In this document: positions 16,026 through 25,827 of the stretch, piece after piece | How the letters are laid out: every line of letters starts with the position of its first letter | Position numbering within the stretch: position 1 is the first letter of the stretch | NCBI GenBank assembly: GCA_017409875.1 | Contig: JAFQRW010000007.1 | Coordinates: 1 to 39,306 of the forward strand | Direction of reading: 5' to 3' | Length of the DNA stretch: 39,306 nucleotides | From: Clostridia bacterium | GTDB taxonomy: Bacteria; Bacillota; Clostridia; RGIG6154 | Notes under the pieces: generated by a model | Databases searched by the model: none | The model's input: only the letters and a program-made list of their open reading frames with translations | What the model was told of the DNA's origin: nothing | Program-made: the position numbers and the translations under genes

Positions 16026-17515
16026 TGAACAATCCGGCTGAAATCAGTAATATTATTAAATCCCAGATAGAAAACTACAATTTAAGTGTTCAGATGGAAG
16101 AAACAGGAACAGTTATTCTTGTAGGTGACGGAATTGCACGCGTTTATGGGCTTAAAAACTGTATGGCAAATGAGCTTTTGGAGTTTGACGGCGGAAGTTT
16201 TGGCGTTGCACAGAACTTAGAAGAAGAAACTGTATCTGTTGCCATTTTGTCAAATAATAACGATATCAGAGAGGGTGCAGTTGTAAGAAGAACAGGAAAG
16301 GTTTTATCTGTTCCGGTAGGAAAAAATCTGCTTGGCAGAGTTGTTAATGCACTTGGTGAGCCTATTGACGGCAAAGGCCCGATTGAATATGATAAGATGC
16401 GTCCTGTTGAATCGGAAGCACCCGGAATTATTGAAAGAGAAAGTGTAAGCGTTCCGCTTCAGACAGGAATTAAAGCTATAGACAGTATGATTCCTATCGG
16501 AAGAGGTCAGCGTGAGCTTATTATCGGAGACCGTCAGACAGGTAAGACTGAAATTGCGATTGATACAATTATCAATCAGAAAAATACAGGTGTAATTTGT
16601 ATTTATGTGGCTATCGGTCAAAAAAACACGTCAGTTGCAAAGCTTGCAAGTGAGCTTGAAAAATATGGCGCTATGGATTATACAATTATTGTTGCTGCAA
16701 CTGCTGCAGAGAGTGCGCCACTTCAGTATATTTCGCCATACAGCGGATGCGCTATGGCAGAGCATTTCCGTGAGATGGGCAAAGATGTGCTTATAATTTA
16801 TGATGATTTAAGTAAGCATGCGGTAGCATACAGAGCACTCTCGCTGCTTATCCGTCGCCCACCGGGCAGAGAAGCTTATCCCGGAGATGTATTTTATCTC
16901 CATTCAAGACTTTTAGAACGTGCAGCGTGTGTTGCAAAGGAATATGGCGGAGGCTCAATTACTGCGCTTCCTATTATCGAAACACAGGCAGGTGACGTTT
17001 CTGCATACATTCCTACTAACGTAATTTCAATTACAGATGGTCAGATTTTCTTGGAAACCGAGCTTTTTCACTCAGGTATTATGCCTGCTATTAACCCCGG
17101 TATTTCAGTTAGCCGTGTAGGTGGTTCAGCACAGCTTAAGGCTATGAAAAAAGTATCAGGTGAGCTTAAACTTTTATATTCACAGTACCGTGAGCTTCAG
17201 TCTTTTGCACAGTTTGGCAGTGACTTAGATGCTGACACAAAGAAAAGACTTGCACTGGGTGCACGAATTGTAGAAGTATTAAAGCAGGGAAGAAATGCAC
17301 CTGTAAGAGTAGGCTGTCAGGTGGCTATTGTTTATGCAGTAATCAAAGGATATCTTGATAATGTAGAAGTATCAGATGTGAGAAAATATGAAGAAAGACT
17401 GTTTTCTATAATTGAAAACAAGTATACTTCGTGGCTTGAAAGAATAGAAAATGGTTTTTATGACGAAGCTGACGAACAAGAACTTATTAAGATCTTAGGG
17501 GAAGTGCAGGTGTGA
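16025..17515 (+). CDS. atpA: F0F1 ATP synthase subunit alpha
   Basis: 496 residues, the non-catalytic nucleotide-binding subunit of the F1 head. Visible features: N-terminal beta barrel with [12 protein letters not shown]-loop [14 protein letters not shown] (about 169-182), the [10 protein letters not shown] segment, and the family signature [17 protein letters not shown] near 358. The length is close to the 500 residues usual for the family. It starts one base inside the atpH stop (TAATG) and is followed three bases later by atpG. Confidence 0.97.
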   Translation: MNNPAEISNIIKSQIENYNLSVQMEETGTVILVGDGIARVYGLKNCMANELLEFDGGSFGVAQNLEEETVSVAILSNNNDIREGAVVRRTGKVLSVPVGKNLLGRVVNALGEPIDGKGPIEYDKMRPVESEAPGIIERESVSVPLQTGIKAIDSMIPIGRGQRELIIGDRQTGKTEIAIDTIINQKNTGVICIYVAIGQKNTSVAKLASELEKYGAMDYTIIVAATAAESAPLQYISPYSGCAMAEHFREMGKDVLIIYDDLSKHAVAYRALSLLIRRPPGREAYPGDVFYLHSRLLERAACVAKEYGGGSITALPIIETQAGDVSAYIPTNVISITDGQIFLETELFHSGIMPAINPGISVSRVGGSAQLKAMKKVSGELKLLYSQYRELQSFAQFGSDLDADTKKRLALGARIVEVLKQGRNAPVRVGCQVAIVYAVIKGYLDNVEVSDVRKYEERLFSIIENKYTSWLERIENGFYDEADEQELIKILGEVQV

Positions 17516-17518
17516 TAA

Positions 17519-18316
17519 ATGGCAAACACTAAGGAACTCAGAGTCAGAATAAAAAGTGTTAATTCTACTCTGCAGCTCACAAAAGCCATGGGACTGGTTG
17601 CGTCATCTAAAATAAGGCGTGCAAACGAAGGAATGTATAAAGCAAGAGAGTACGTTAAATCTCTTGAAAAGTCGGTATCGCTTTTAACCTCATCACCTGA
17701 TTGCTTAAAAAGTCCTTATATGAGACAGGGCGAAACCCAACGCACTAAGATTATAGTTATTGCAGGTGACAGAGGCTTAGCCGGCGGTTATAATGCAAAT
17801 GTGTTCAGGCTTTGTGCCCAGTTTTTAGATGCAGAGTTTATACCAATAGGAAAGCGTGCGTGCGAAAGGTTTTCAAAGCCTGTAGTATCATCTGAAAAAT
17901 ATTATTTTAAAGATGCAAACGATTTGGCTGAAAAGCTTTGTAACGATTTTGTGGAAAACAAGTTTGACAGACTTGGCATTATTTATACAAAATATATATC
18001 GGTTATGTCAGCCGAGCCGCAGATAAAATGGATATTGCCGTTTGAAAAAGGCGATAGCAGTGATGCGACTGTTGTTTTTGAACCTGACCACTTAACTGTT
18101 TTAAACAGTGTTGCCCGTGAGTATGTTGCAGGTATGCTTATTTCTTATATAAGAGAGAGTTTTGCAAGTGAGGTAGCTGCACGCAGAATGGCAATGGACA
18201 GTGCAGGTAAAAATGCTAAACAGATGATAGAGGACTTAAGTCTTGAGTATAATCGTGCAAGACAAGGCGCTATCACTCAGGAAATTACTGAAATTGTTGC
18301 CGGAAGCGGTAACTAA
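17519..18316 (+). CDS. atpG: F0F1 ATP synthase subunit gamma
   Basis: 265 residues, the central shaft that rotates inside the alpha/beta hexamer. The N-terminal helix (ELRVRIKSVNSTLQLTKAM) and the C-terminal helix (ASEVAARRMAMDSAGKNA, then LEYNRARQGAITQEITEI) carry the conserved pattern, with a Rossmann-like middle domain (VIAGDRGLAGGYN). It is about 20 residues shorter than the E. coli protein, mainly in the middle domain, which is common in Clostridia. Confidence 0.96.
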   Translation: MANTKELRVRIKSVNSTLQLTKAMGLVASSKIRRANEGMYKAREYVKSLEKSVSLLTSSPDCLKSPYMRQGETQRTKIIVIAGDRGLAGGYNANVFRLCAQFLDAEFIPIGKRACERFSKPVVSSEKYYFKDANDLAEKLCNDFVENKFDRLGIIYTKYISVMSAEPQIKWILPFEKGDSSDATVVFEPDHLTVLNSVAREYVAGMLISYIRESFASEVAARRMAMDSAGKNAKQMIEDLSLEYNRARQGAITQEITEIVAGSGN

Positions 18317-18320
18317 TTAA

Positions 18321-19732
<1,412 letters not shown>

Positions 19733-19733
<1 letters not shown>

Positions 19734-19996
19734 TGAATACTTTTAAACTTACCGTTTCTTCACCTGATGGAAATAAATTTGAAGGCGATGCTATAAAACT
19801 TGATGTAAGAGGCACAGAGGGTGAGCTTGCAATAATGGCAGGACACATTCCTTTTGTAACATCACTTGTCAAAGCACCGGTTACAATCCTATTAGAAGAC
19901 GATACCGAAAAAAAGGCTTATGCCGACGGAGGGCTTTTAACTGTAGGTACAGACTCGGTTACGCTTTTATCAGGCTCATTTGAATTTGAAGAATAA
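19733..19996 (+). CDS. atpC: F0F1 ATP synthase subunit epsilon, short form
   Basis: 87 residues, covering only the N-terminal beta sandwich of the subunit (opening FKLTVSSPDGNKFEGDA, then EGELAIMAGHIPFVT and the strand YADGGLLTVGTDSVTLL). The usual protein is about 130-140 residues and ends with a two-helix domain that can inhibit ATP hydrolysis and, in some species, bind ATP. That domain is absent: the stop codon comes immediately before a strong terminator, with no remnant downstream. Short epsilon subunits are known in some bacteria. The hydrolysis brake may therefore be missing or supplied another way. Confidence 0.93.
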
Positions 19997-20000
19997 AAAG

Positions 20001-20050
20001 AAAAGGGTATGTAAATGAATTCGAAGAATTTATTTACATACCCTTTTAAA
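20001..20050. terminator. Terminator of the atp operon (bidirectional)
   Basis: AAAAGGGTATGTAAAT (20001-20016) pairs perfectly with ATTTACATACCCTTTT (20032-20047). The flanking A and T runs let it work on both strands, ending the atp operon and the convergent PHP gene. Confidence 0.9.
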
Positions 20051-20128
20051 AATACATACCTGTATTTTTAAGGACTTTACAACCTTTTCTGAGTTTAAAA
20101 GTATATTGTAGGGAATTGGTAAATTATT

Positions 20129-20929
20129 TTAAATATAACATTTTTTAAAGGTGTTGTCATATAGCACATAAACACACTCAAAACCAATGTCGCGAAGCAT
20201 CTTTTTAACTTCCGAAAATTGAAAATCCAATGTTTTAATGTTATGACTGTCGGAAGACAGCATTATTTTTGCGTCTTGTTTTTTTAGTATATACAATAAA
20301 TCTTCATTTGGATACGGAGATTTTCTGTATCCTCTGGCAATAGCGCCGGTGTTTACCTCAAAAATAACGTTGCTTTTTGCTGCTTCATACATATATTTCT
20401 GGGCAATTTTTAAGTACTTAGAGTTGTTTAAAAATATTTGCTCATCAACTTCATCAAATTTTGTTATAAGGTCAAAATGCCCTACAATGTCAGGCTTTCT
20501 TTTGGCAATATAATTACAAAATGACTTATAATAGTTTTCTGCAAGCTTCAGGGGATTGTTATCAAAAAGGTTTAAACATTCTTTAAAATAATCATAGCTA
20601 ATGTCAACCTCATAATACTTGCAATCAATGCAAAAATAGTGTGATGAGCCGATGATATAGTCAAAATCACTTCTGTCTACTGGGGCAAATGCATCTTCTT
20701 CAATTCCGCAGTATATCTGAATTTTATCAGCATACTTTTCTTTAAGACGTGATATTTCATCAATGTATCCTTTGGTGTCCTTCATACAGTATTCTAAGGA
20801 AAACGGGGTATAACCGTGCCCTGAAAAGCCTATTGCATCAAATCCGTTGTCAATAGCATATAAAACAACTTCTTCCGGTGAATTTTGCCCATCGCAAAAA
20901 GTTGTATGTGTATGGTAATTAGTAAGCAT
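20129..20929 (-). CDS. PHP-domain histidinol-phosphatase-like phosphoesterase
   Basis: 266 residues. Metal-binding motifs of the PHP family are visible: N-terminal NYHTHTTFCDG, GFSGHGYTP, the Glu in CGIEEDAF, the His in GSSHYFCID, GHFDLITKF, and the closing SSDSHNIK. The pattern fits the HisJ/HisK type, which removes phosphate from L-histidinol phosphate in histidine synthesis. No other his-pathway enzyme is adjacent, but a hisZ-like gene lies 1.7 kb upstream on the same strand. ATG at 20929 follows AAAGGAG. A strong hairpin separates it from the anti-sigma gene, so it is probably transcribed on its own. Other PHP phosphatases cannot be excluded. Confidence 0.75.
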   Translation of the reverse strand: MLTNYHTHTTFCDGQNSPEEVVLYAIDNGFDAIGFSGHGYTPFSLEYCMKDTKGYIDEISRLKEKYADKIQIYCGIEEDAFAPVDRSDFDYIIGSSHYFCIDCKYYEVDISYDYFKECLNLFDNNPLKLAENYYKSFCNYIAKRKPDIVGHFDLITKFDEVDEQIFLNNSKYLKIAQKYMYEAAKSNVIFEVNTGAIARGYRKSPYPNEDLLYILKKQDAKIMLSSDSHNIKTLDFQFSEVKKMLRDIGFECVYVLYDNTFKKCYI

Positions 20930-20960
20930 TTTTATATTCTCCTTTTATTTCAGAATACTA

Positions 20961-21008
20961 AAAAAGCAATCCAAGAGAGCAGACTTTTTTAGTCTGCTCT
21001 CTTGGATT
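20961..21008 (-). terminator. Terminator of the hisZ/sigma/anti-sigma unit
   Basis: An 18-base perfect stem (20968-20985 with 20991-21008) with a 5-base loop. On the minus strand it is followed by GCTTTTTT. The stop codon of the anti-sigma gene overlaps its first arm. Confidence 0.93.
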
Positions 21009-21933
21009 ATTCGTTTACAATAGTAACTGTAATCTGATATAGTTGGCTTTCGTCTAAGAGTAAAAAGTTTGATTCAAAAGGAATCTCATTTTCAATTAAT
21101 TTTTGTTCCGCCTGGTATAAAAGATAGAAGTTGTCAGACAAAAGCTCTGTTGCTCTTTCTAAATACTGCGGTAAAACATAGATTTCTGCCATTGTTTCAG
21201 GCACAACCTCTTCATTTAGGTCTACGGCATCGGCAGTATCGGGAGTTAAAGCGGTGCGGGCATAATTTGATGCACCTGAGCCTCCGCCGCCTTGCGAGGC
21301 AGGCACTGTATCGGCATCTTCTAACGCTAAAGCCTGTGGTGTATTTTCCAAAGCCTCATCTGATGCAGGCGATGCCACATCGTGAACAGGTAAAGACTCT
21401 GCAACTTCGACAGGATTGTTTTGCTGCTCTGGCTGATTTTCAGGCTCTGCCTTTCTAGCTTTTTGTGTAAAAGCTTCTTGCTCTGAGGCAGCCTTTTCGG
21501 GCACGTTTTTTTCAACAATCTGAACATCAGACTTTGCCGGAGCAGATAAAGTTTGCTCAGTGTATGTACCTTGTGTTACCGGCTCAGATATATATTTGTT
21601 CTGTTCTAAAAGACCGCTTTTAAGAACAAAGGCAAATATGAACACTGCGGCAACTGAAGTATACACACGATAGTTTTTGTAGAAAGGAATAATTTTTTTC
21701 TTTTCTTTTTCTTCAGTTTCTTTGCGTTTTATAAAATCATTAAACAGATTTTCGGGAACGGGCATAACAGGAGAATTTTCTAATATCTTTTTAGCTTTTA
21801 ACATTATGTCAAGTTTTTGCTTGCAGTGCTCACATTCTGATATGTGTTTTTCTACCAACTCTTTTTCATGCTCTGCAATTTCTCCGTCGCAATACAAACT
21901 GATTAATTCTTGTAGTTTACTGCAATTACTCAT
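21007..21933 (-). CDS. Membrane anti-sigma factor with zinc-finger (zf-HC2) domain
   Basis: 308 residues. The cytoplasmic N-terminus has the HxxxCxxC zinc motif of anti-sigma factors (HISECEHCKQ at about 29-38), then a single membrane helix (about 93-112), then an external region with a low-complexity linker rich in Pro, Glu, Gln and Ala and a GGGGSG stretch (about 120-235) and a small folded C-terminal part. Start at 21933 (MSNCSK) with GGGAGGG upstream. It lies 58 bases after the ECF sigma gene and should hold that sigma factor at the membrane until an outside signal triggers release. The signal and target genes are unknown. The external linker may be a protease-sensitive or wall-spanning segment. 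Confidence 0.85.
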   Translation of the reverse strand: MSNCSKLQELISLYCDGEIAEHEKELVEKHISECEHCKQKLDIMLKAKKILENSPVMPVPENLFNDFIKRKETEEKEKKKIIPFYKNYRVYTSVAAVFIFAFVLKSGLLEQNKYISEPVTQGTYTEQTLSAPAKSDVQIVEKNVPEKAASEQEAFTQKARKAEPENQPEQQNNPVEVAESLPVHDVASPASDEALENTPQALALEDADTVPASQGGGGSGASNYARTALTPDTADAVDLNEEVVPETMAEIYVLPQYLERATELLSDNFYLLYQAEQKLIENEIPFESNFLLLDESQLYQITVTIVNE

Positions 21934-21991
21934 TATTTGCCCTCCCTTCATAGTAATAAAGTTTGTTTTCATCATTTAAGACGACTTAGTT

Positions 21992-22558
21992 TCAAAAAAG
22001 TTCCTTATTTTTTGAAATAATTTCATAAAGTGCATTTCTTGCACGGTTTATCCTTGATTTAACAGTTCCTGTGCTTAGCATTAAAACTTCTGCAATTTCT
22101 TCGTATGAAAGACCGTTAATATCACGAAGCACCAAAATCGCTTTATGGTCTGGTGAAAGTTTGTCCAAAGCCTGATGGACAAGTTTTTTTGTTTCTTCAG
22201 AGTCTATGACTTCTTCAGGTGTAGGAGAATCATCTCTTATATTTTCAATATATGAGTCACCCTCATCATCCATCTGGGCATTTAAAGAAAATACATTGCT
22301 TTTTCTGTATTTTTTAATATAGTCCAGTGCGGTGTTGGTAACAATTCTGTATATCCAGGTAGAAAACTTGGATTTTCCTTCAAAATACTGGATGTTATTA
22401 TAAATTTTAAGCAGTGCTTCCTGCGAGATGTCATAGGCATCGTCAGGGTTTGAACATATTTTAAGAGCAGTGTTGTAAATAACGCTTTGATATTTTAAAA
22501 CAAGCTGCTCAAAGGCTGCCATATCGCCTTGCTTTGCTTTTTCGATTATAATATCCAT
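21992..22558 (-). CDS. ECF-family RNA polymerase sigma factor (SigW/RpoE type)
   Basis: 188 residues. Region 2 (about 10-75) includes DAYDISQEALLKIYNN and the -10 recognition helix FSTWIYRIVTNTALDYIKK; region 4 (about 120-180) has the helix-turn-helix LSYEEIAEVLMLSTGTVKSR. The linker is acidic. ATG at 22558 with AAAGGAGG upstream. It is followed by its probable anti-sigma factor and preceded, without a terminator, by a hisZ-like gene 32 bases away. Likely role: response to envelope stress, the usual job of SigW-type factors; this is inference from the family. Confidence 0.93.
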   Translation of the reverse strand: MDIIIEKAKQGDMAAFEQLVLKYQSVIYNTALKICSNPDDAYDISQEALLKIYNNIQYFEGKSKFSTWIYRIVTNTALDYIKKYRKSNVFSLNAQMDDEGDSYIENIRDDSPTPEEVIDSEETKKLVHQALDKLSPDHKAILVLRDINGLSYEEIAEVLMLSTGTVKSRINRARNALYEIISKNKELF

Positions 22559-22590
22559 TACCGCACCTCCTTTGGATTTTTTAGATGTGA

Positions 22591-23748
22591 TTAGTTGTTA
22601 AGCAATTTGTCGAGCGAGGTTTCACTCATTTCTCCTGTTTTTAAATTACGCATTATAGCAGTTTCTTCGTTTACCCATATTACAATGGTAATTCCTTTTT
22701 CTTCTCCGTATTCTATAGCGTCAATCATTGAAGCACCAGAAACATAATCTTCAACTTTTAAGCCCTGAGCACGAAGACCAAATGAAACCTTATAGGCAAG
22801 CTTTGGAATATCTGATGCAACAACTGCTAATGGTATAAGCTTTGAATCTGTATCTGAATCTGAGTAAATAAGTTCGGTGATTTTGCTTATTTCAAGATAT
22901 CCGCCTACAAGAGGGATGTTTCTGCCAAAGTCTTTTGCTAAAGAGTTGCATCTTCCTCCTGCGCATACTGCAAAGTCTTCGGTTTTGTTAACCGTTCCTT
23001 TGAAAATCATTCCGGTATAATACTCTTCAAAATCTGCAATTCCAAGGTCAACCGAAATATATTTTTCCATATCGTATTCACAAAGAAGTTTATAAATTCT
23101 CTTAATATTTGAGAGTGCATTTTTGGATTCTTCACCTAAAATATCCATATTTATCTCATCATAAATATTAAGGTCACCAAAAAGGGTGGGAATTGATAAT
23201 ATAAGCTTTTTGTAATCAGCACCGATGTTGTTTTTGCCAAGATAATTCTCAAGTTTTTGTGTGTTGTTTTCTGAAATAAGAGATTTTAATTCCAAAACAT
23301 TAAGACTTAAATCTTTGGCAATTCCGCCTATAAAGCCTGCATTTGAAAGACAAATGGTAAATTCCGTCATTCCAATGCCTAAAAGTGAGTTAATCATAAT
23401 AGATATGACTTCAGCGTCGGCTTTGGGACCCGCTTCACCTGCAAGCTCAATGCCCAAAAGTGAAATTTCGCCACAGTCACAGCCCATATATGAACAATTT
23501 TTATACACATTTCCGCCGCAGTACAGCCTTTCAGGCAAAACGCAGTCTTTTAGAGTGGTTGAGAGCTGCTTTGCAACTAAAGTTTTAAGGTCATCTCTAA
23601 TGCTAAGATTGTCTGTGCCTGAAATGGGCAAGTCAATTTCGTTATAACAGTAGCTCTCAAAAATTCCTATAATATTTTTTTCAATGCTTCTTTTTAAAGT
23701 GCATTTACTGCCTTCAAAAACAAGCGGTTCATAGTTAGTATTTTTCAT
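22591..23748 (-). CDS. hisZ: HisZ-like ATP phosphoribosyltransferase regulatory subunit
   Basis: 385 residues, a class II histidyl-tRNA-synthetase paralogue. The N-terminal core has GNVYKN and SLLGIELAGEAGPKADAEVI, matching the motif-2 region of HisZ, with the tRNA-synthetase Arg replaced. YYTGMIFKG (about 240) and CAGGRCNSLAKDFG (about 260) match the HisZ/HisS histidine-pocket and motif-3 regions. In short-HisG organisms HisZ activates HisG, the first step of histidine synthesis. The C-terminal 80 residues look like an anticodon-binding-like domain. No hisG is in the window. It has its own consensus promoter and heads a unit with the ECF sigma pair. Histidyl-tRNA synthetase itself is unlikely given the lost motif-2 Arg. 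Confidence 0.7.
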   Translation of the reverse strand: MKNTNYEPLVFEGSKCTLKRSIEKNIIGIFESYCYNEIDLPISGTDNLSIRDDLKTLVAKQLSTTLKDCVLPERLYCGGNVYKNCSYMGCDCGEISLLGIELAGEAGPKADAEVISIMINSLLGIGMTEFTICLSNAGFIGGIAKDLSLNVLELKSLISENNTQKLENYLGKNNIGADYKKLILSIPTLFGDLNIYDEINMDILGEESKNALSNIKRIYKLLCEYDMEKYISVDLGIADFEEYYTGMIFKGTVNKTEDFAVCAGGRCNSLAKDFGRNIPLVGGYLEISKITELIYSDSDTDSKLIPLAVVASDIPKLAYKVSFGLRAQGLKVEDYVSGASMIDAIEYGEEKGITIVIWVNEETAIMRNLKTGEMSETSLDKLLNN

Positions 23749-23765
23749 AGTACACCTCTTTAAAC

Positions 23766-23794
23766 AGTATACAGATTTTTGGGTGTTTTGTCAA
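23766..23794 (-). promoter_or_regulatory. Sigma-A promoter of the hisZ-sigma unit
   Basis: On the minus strand TTGACA (23789-23794), 17 bases, TATACT (23766-23771), 18 bases before the hisZ start. Confidence 0.85.
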
Positions 23795-23800
23795 CACGGT

Positions 23801-23835
23801 AAAAAATTAAAGCGTACCTTAAAATGGTACGCTTT
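23801..23835 (-). terminator. Terminator of the rpsF-ssb-rpsR operon
   Basis: GCGTACC/GGTACGC (23812-23832, 7-base loop) with flanking A/T pairing. On the minus strand it is followed by TTTAATTTTTT, just after rpsR. Confidence 0.85.
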
Positions 23836-23844
23836 TTTGCTTAA

Positions 23845-24099
23845 TCAATCGCTTGAATAAGGAAGTAATGCAATGTGACGAGCTCTTTTGATAGCTTCTG
23901 TAAGCTGTCTCTGATGCTTTGCACAAGTTCCTGTAATTCTTCTTGGAAGAATTTTTGATCTTTCAGATACAAATCTTCTCAATTTTGCAGTATCTTTATA
24001 GTCGATATGTTCAACTTTATCTGCACAGAACTGACAAACCTTTTTCTTAGGTTTTCTGTTTCTCTGAAACTTTTCTTTGTATTCTTTAACTTCTGACAT
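23845..24099 (-). CDS. rpsR: 30S ribosomal protein S18
   Basis: 84 residues, basic. It contains the S18 core: [31 protein letters not shown] followed by [26 protein letters not shown], here described as residues 21-80. S18 pairs with S6 on the platform of the small subunit. It is the last gene of the conserved rpsF-ssb-rpsR operon, 16 bases after ssb, with GGAGG upstream. Two Cys residues near 19-22 (VCQFC) suggest the zinc-binding form. Confidence 0.97.
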   Translation of the reverse strand: MSEVKEYKEKFQRNRKPKKKVCQFCADKVEHIDYKDTAKLRRFVSERSKILPRRITGTCAKHQRQLTEAIKRARHIALLPYSSD

Positions 24100-24115
24100 T
24101 TTCTACACCTCCGGT

Positions 24116-24556
24116 TTAAAATGGTAAATCGTCGTCATCCGGCGAAATTTCAAAATCGGGACTTTGCGGCATAGTTTGCTGTGGAGCTGGAGCTTCTGCA
24201 GGGGTAGGTGCCTGATAGCTTGTACCCGAATTATCTCTCTTTCCTTCAGCAAAGTAAACTTCATCTGCAACAACTTCTGTTACATAATGTCTTTTGCCTT
24301 CGTTATCGTCCCATGTTCTTGTTTGTATACTGCCACTTAAGGCCATAAGCTGACCTTTGGAAAAATATTTTGCAACAAACTCGGCTGTGGTGCGCCATGC
24401 AACGATATTGATAAAATCCGTCTGGCGCTGCTCGCCTTGGCGGGCATAATTTCTGTCAACTGCAACCGTAAAAGTTGTAACGGCAACATTTGACGGTGTG
24501 TATTTCAGCTCAGGATCTTTGGTTAAGCGACCCATTAAAACAACTTTATTCAGCAT
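24116..24556 (-). CDS. ssb: Single-stranded DNA-binding protein
   Basis: 146 residues. N-terminal OB fold (LNKVVLMGRLTKDPELKY, then TDFINIVAWRTTAEFVAKYFSKG) and a flexible Pro/Gln/Ala-rich tail ending in the acidic tip DDDDLPF, which recruits replication and repair proteins. A tetramer protects single-stranded DNA at forks. The position between rpsF and rpsR is the standard Firmicutes arrangement. Confidence 0.97.
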   Translation of the reverse strand: MLNKVVLMGRLTKDPELKYTPSNVAVTTFTVAVDRNYARQGEQRQTDFINIVAWRTTAEFVAKYFSKGQLMALSGSIQTRTWDDNEGKRHYVTEVVADEVYFAEGKRDNSGTSYQAPTPAEAPAPQQTMPQSPDFEISPDDDDLPF

Positions 24557-24582
24557 TTACACAAACCCTCCGTTTTACAAAA

Positions 24583-24876
24583 TTAGTCTTCCTGCTTGAT
24601 TACGATGTATCTTAAGATACCGTCAGTAATCTTGTACTGTCTTGAAAGCTCTGCAGGGAAGTCCGGCTGAGCAGTAAACTCAACGAGAACATAATAGCCT
24701 TCTGTTAAATCATTGATAGGATAAGCAAGTCTTCTCTTGCCCCAATCGTCAGCTTTAACGATTTCGCCGTTTGCTGAAATTAACGATTTAAACTTTTCAA
24801 CTAAAGCTGTAACCTGTTCTTCGCCTTTAGTTACATCTACGATAAAGATAGTTTCGTATTTGTTAGTTTTAACCAT
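24583..24876 (-). CDS. rpsF: 30S ribosomal protein S6
   Basis: 97 residues. The S6 pattern is clear: NKYETIFIVDV at the N-terminus, the DWGKRRLAYPINDLTEGYYVL strand-turn at about 42-62, and the C-terminal DGILRYIVIK. It binds S18 on the small-subunit platform. First gene of rpsF-ssb-rpsR, with AGGAGGTG upstream and a hairpin leader that may be the site of autoregulation. Confidence 0.97.
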   Translation of the reverse strand: MVKTNKYETIFIVDVTKGEEQVTALVEKFKSLISANGEIVKADDWGKRRLAYPINDLTEGYYVLVEFTAQPDFPAELSRQYKITDGILRYIVIKQED

Positions 24877-24902
24877 TTAAAACACCTCCTTCTGGACTAT
24901 TG

Positions 24903-24923
24903 ACCTATTCTTTCTGAATAGGT
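24903..24923 (-). promoter_or_regulatory. Hairpin in the rpsF leader
   Basis: ACCTATTC and GAATAGGT form an 8-base perfect stem with a 5-base loop in the untranslated leader, shortly before the rpsF ribosome binding site. Many rpsF leaders carry an S6:S18-binding element with a CCG motif. I do not see that motif clearly here, so the autoregulatory role is uncertain. Confidence 0.4.
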
Positions 24924-24943
24924 AAGGATAAAACTGCCTAAAT

Positions 24944-24972
24944 ATTATAATATAAAGTACATTTTTTGTCAA
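24944..24972 (-). promoter_or_regulatory. Sigma-A promoter of rpsF-ssb-rpsR
   Basis: On the minus strand a perfect TTGACA (24967-24972) and a perfect TATAAT (24944-24949), 17-base spacer. Confidence 0.88.
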
Positions 24973-24999
24973 GAATTATTTGAAAATTAATTATAGCTG

Positions 25000-25029
25000 T
25001 TGAAAAACTTGTCAGTTGTGTGGTATACT
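25000..25029 (+). promoter_or_regulatory. Probable sigma-A promoter of the ymdB unit
   Basis: TTGAAA (25000-25005), 18 bases, TATACT (25024-25029), ending 25 bases before the ymdB-like start codon. Confidence 0.65.
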
Positions 25030-25053
25030 AAAAAGCAGAGAGGATTTTTATTT

Positions 25054-25827
25054 ATGAGAATTTTATTTATTGGAGATATTGTAGGTCGCCCGGGAAGGGA
25101 GTATCTTACAAACAACTTAGGAAGAATTAAAAAGGAATATAAAATTGATATGTGCATTGCAAACGGGGAAAATGCATCGCACGGCAAGGGGATTACTTTA
25201 AACAGCGCAAACGAGCTTAATATGTGCGGCGTTGATGTTATAACTCTTGGTAACCACTGGACAGGCAGGGATATGACCACTGTTTTTGATGATTTTAAGT
25301 ATATGGTTCGTCCTGCAAATTTTCCTCAATCGCTCCCTGGTGAGGGAAGTGTGGTTTTTGACGCAGGGAAAGCAAGAGTAGGAGTAATAAATGTTCAGGG
25401 CAGAATTTATTTAGACCCGTTAAATTCACCATTTGAAGCGGCACAAAAAGAAATTAAAAAGATTAAAGATGACTGTGACATTATTTTTGTTGATTTTCAT
25501 GCGGAGGCAACGAGTGAAAAAGCGGCACTTGCTTATTTTTTAGACGGGTGCGTTTGTGCAGTGGTGGGAACTCATACTCATGTTCAAACTGCTGACGAAA
25601 AGATTTTAAAAGGCGGTACAGCTTTTATTTCGGATATCGGAATGACAGGGGTGGAAGATTCCATTTTGGGTGTAAAAAGCGATATCATTGTAAACAGGCT
25701 TGCAAAGCACATAAGCGGAAAATTTGAGCTTGCTGAAGGCGGCGTTCAGTTTAACGCAGTAGTTGTTGAAGCAGACGAAAAAACAGGCAAGGCGATAAGT
25801 ATAGAAAGGATAAATATAAGGGCATGA
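25054..25827 (+). CDS. ymdB: YmdB-like metallophosphoesterase
   Basis: 257 residues, the usual length for the TIGR00282/YmdB family. Dinuclear metal-site motifs are present in order: FIGDIVGRPG (N-terminus), ANGENASHGKG (about 39-49), TLGNHWTGRD (about 65-74), DFHAEATSEK (about 148-157) and VGTHTHVQTADE (about 173-184). The Bacillus subtilis protein cleaves 2',3'-cyclic nucleotides and influences biofilm and motility decisions. I chose ATG 25054, ten bases after AGAGAGG; the longer frame lies upstream of the promoter -10. Its stop overlaps the next gene by 4 bases. Confidence 0.88.
   Translation: MRILFIGDIVGRPGREYLTNNLGRIKKEYKIDMCIANGENASHGKGITLNSANELNMCGVDVITLGNHWTGRDMTTVFDDFKYMVRPANFPQSLPGEGSVVFDAGKARVGVINVQGRIYLDPLNSPFEAAQKEIKKIKDDCDIIFVDFHAEATSEKAALAYFLDGCVCAVVGTHTHVQTADEKILKGGTAFISDIGMTGVEDSILGVKSDIIVNRLAKHISGKFELAEGGVQFNAVVVEADEKTGKAISIERINIRA

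Noticed and set aside
22591-23748. Histidyl-tRNA synthetase
   Set aside because: The length is short, and the motif-2 Arg region is replaced (GNVYKNCSYMG), which fits HisZ better.
24883-24943. A classic S6:S18-binding rpsF leader
   Set aside because: There is a good hairpin but I could not see the CCG motif of that element, so it is only listed as a hairpin of uncertain role.
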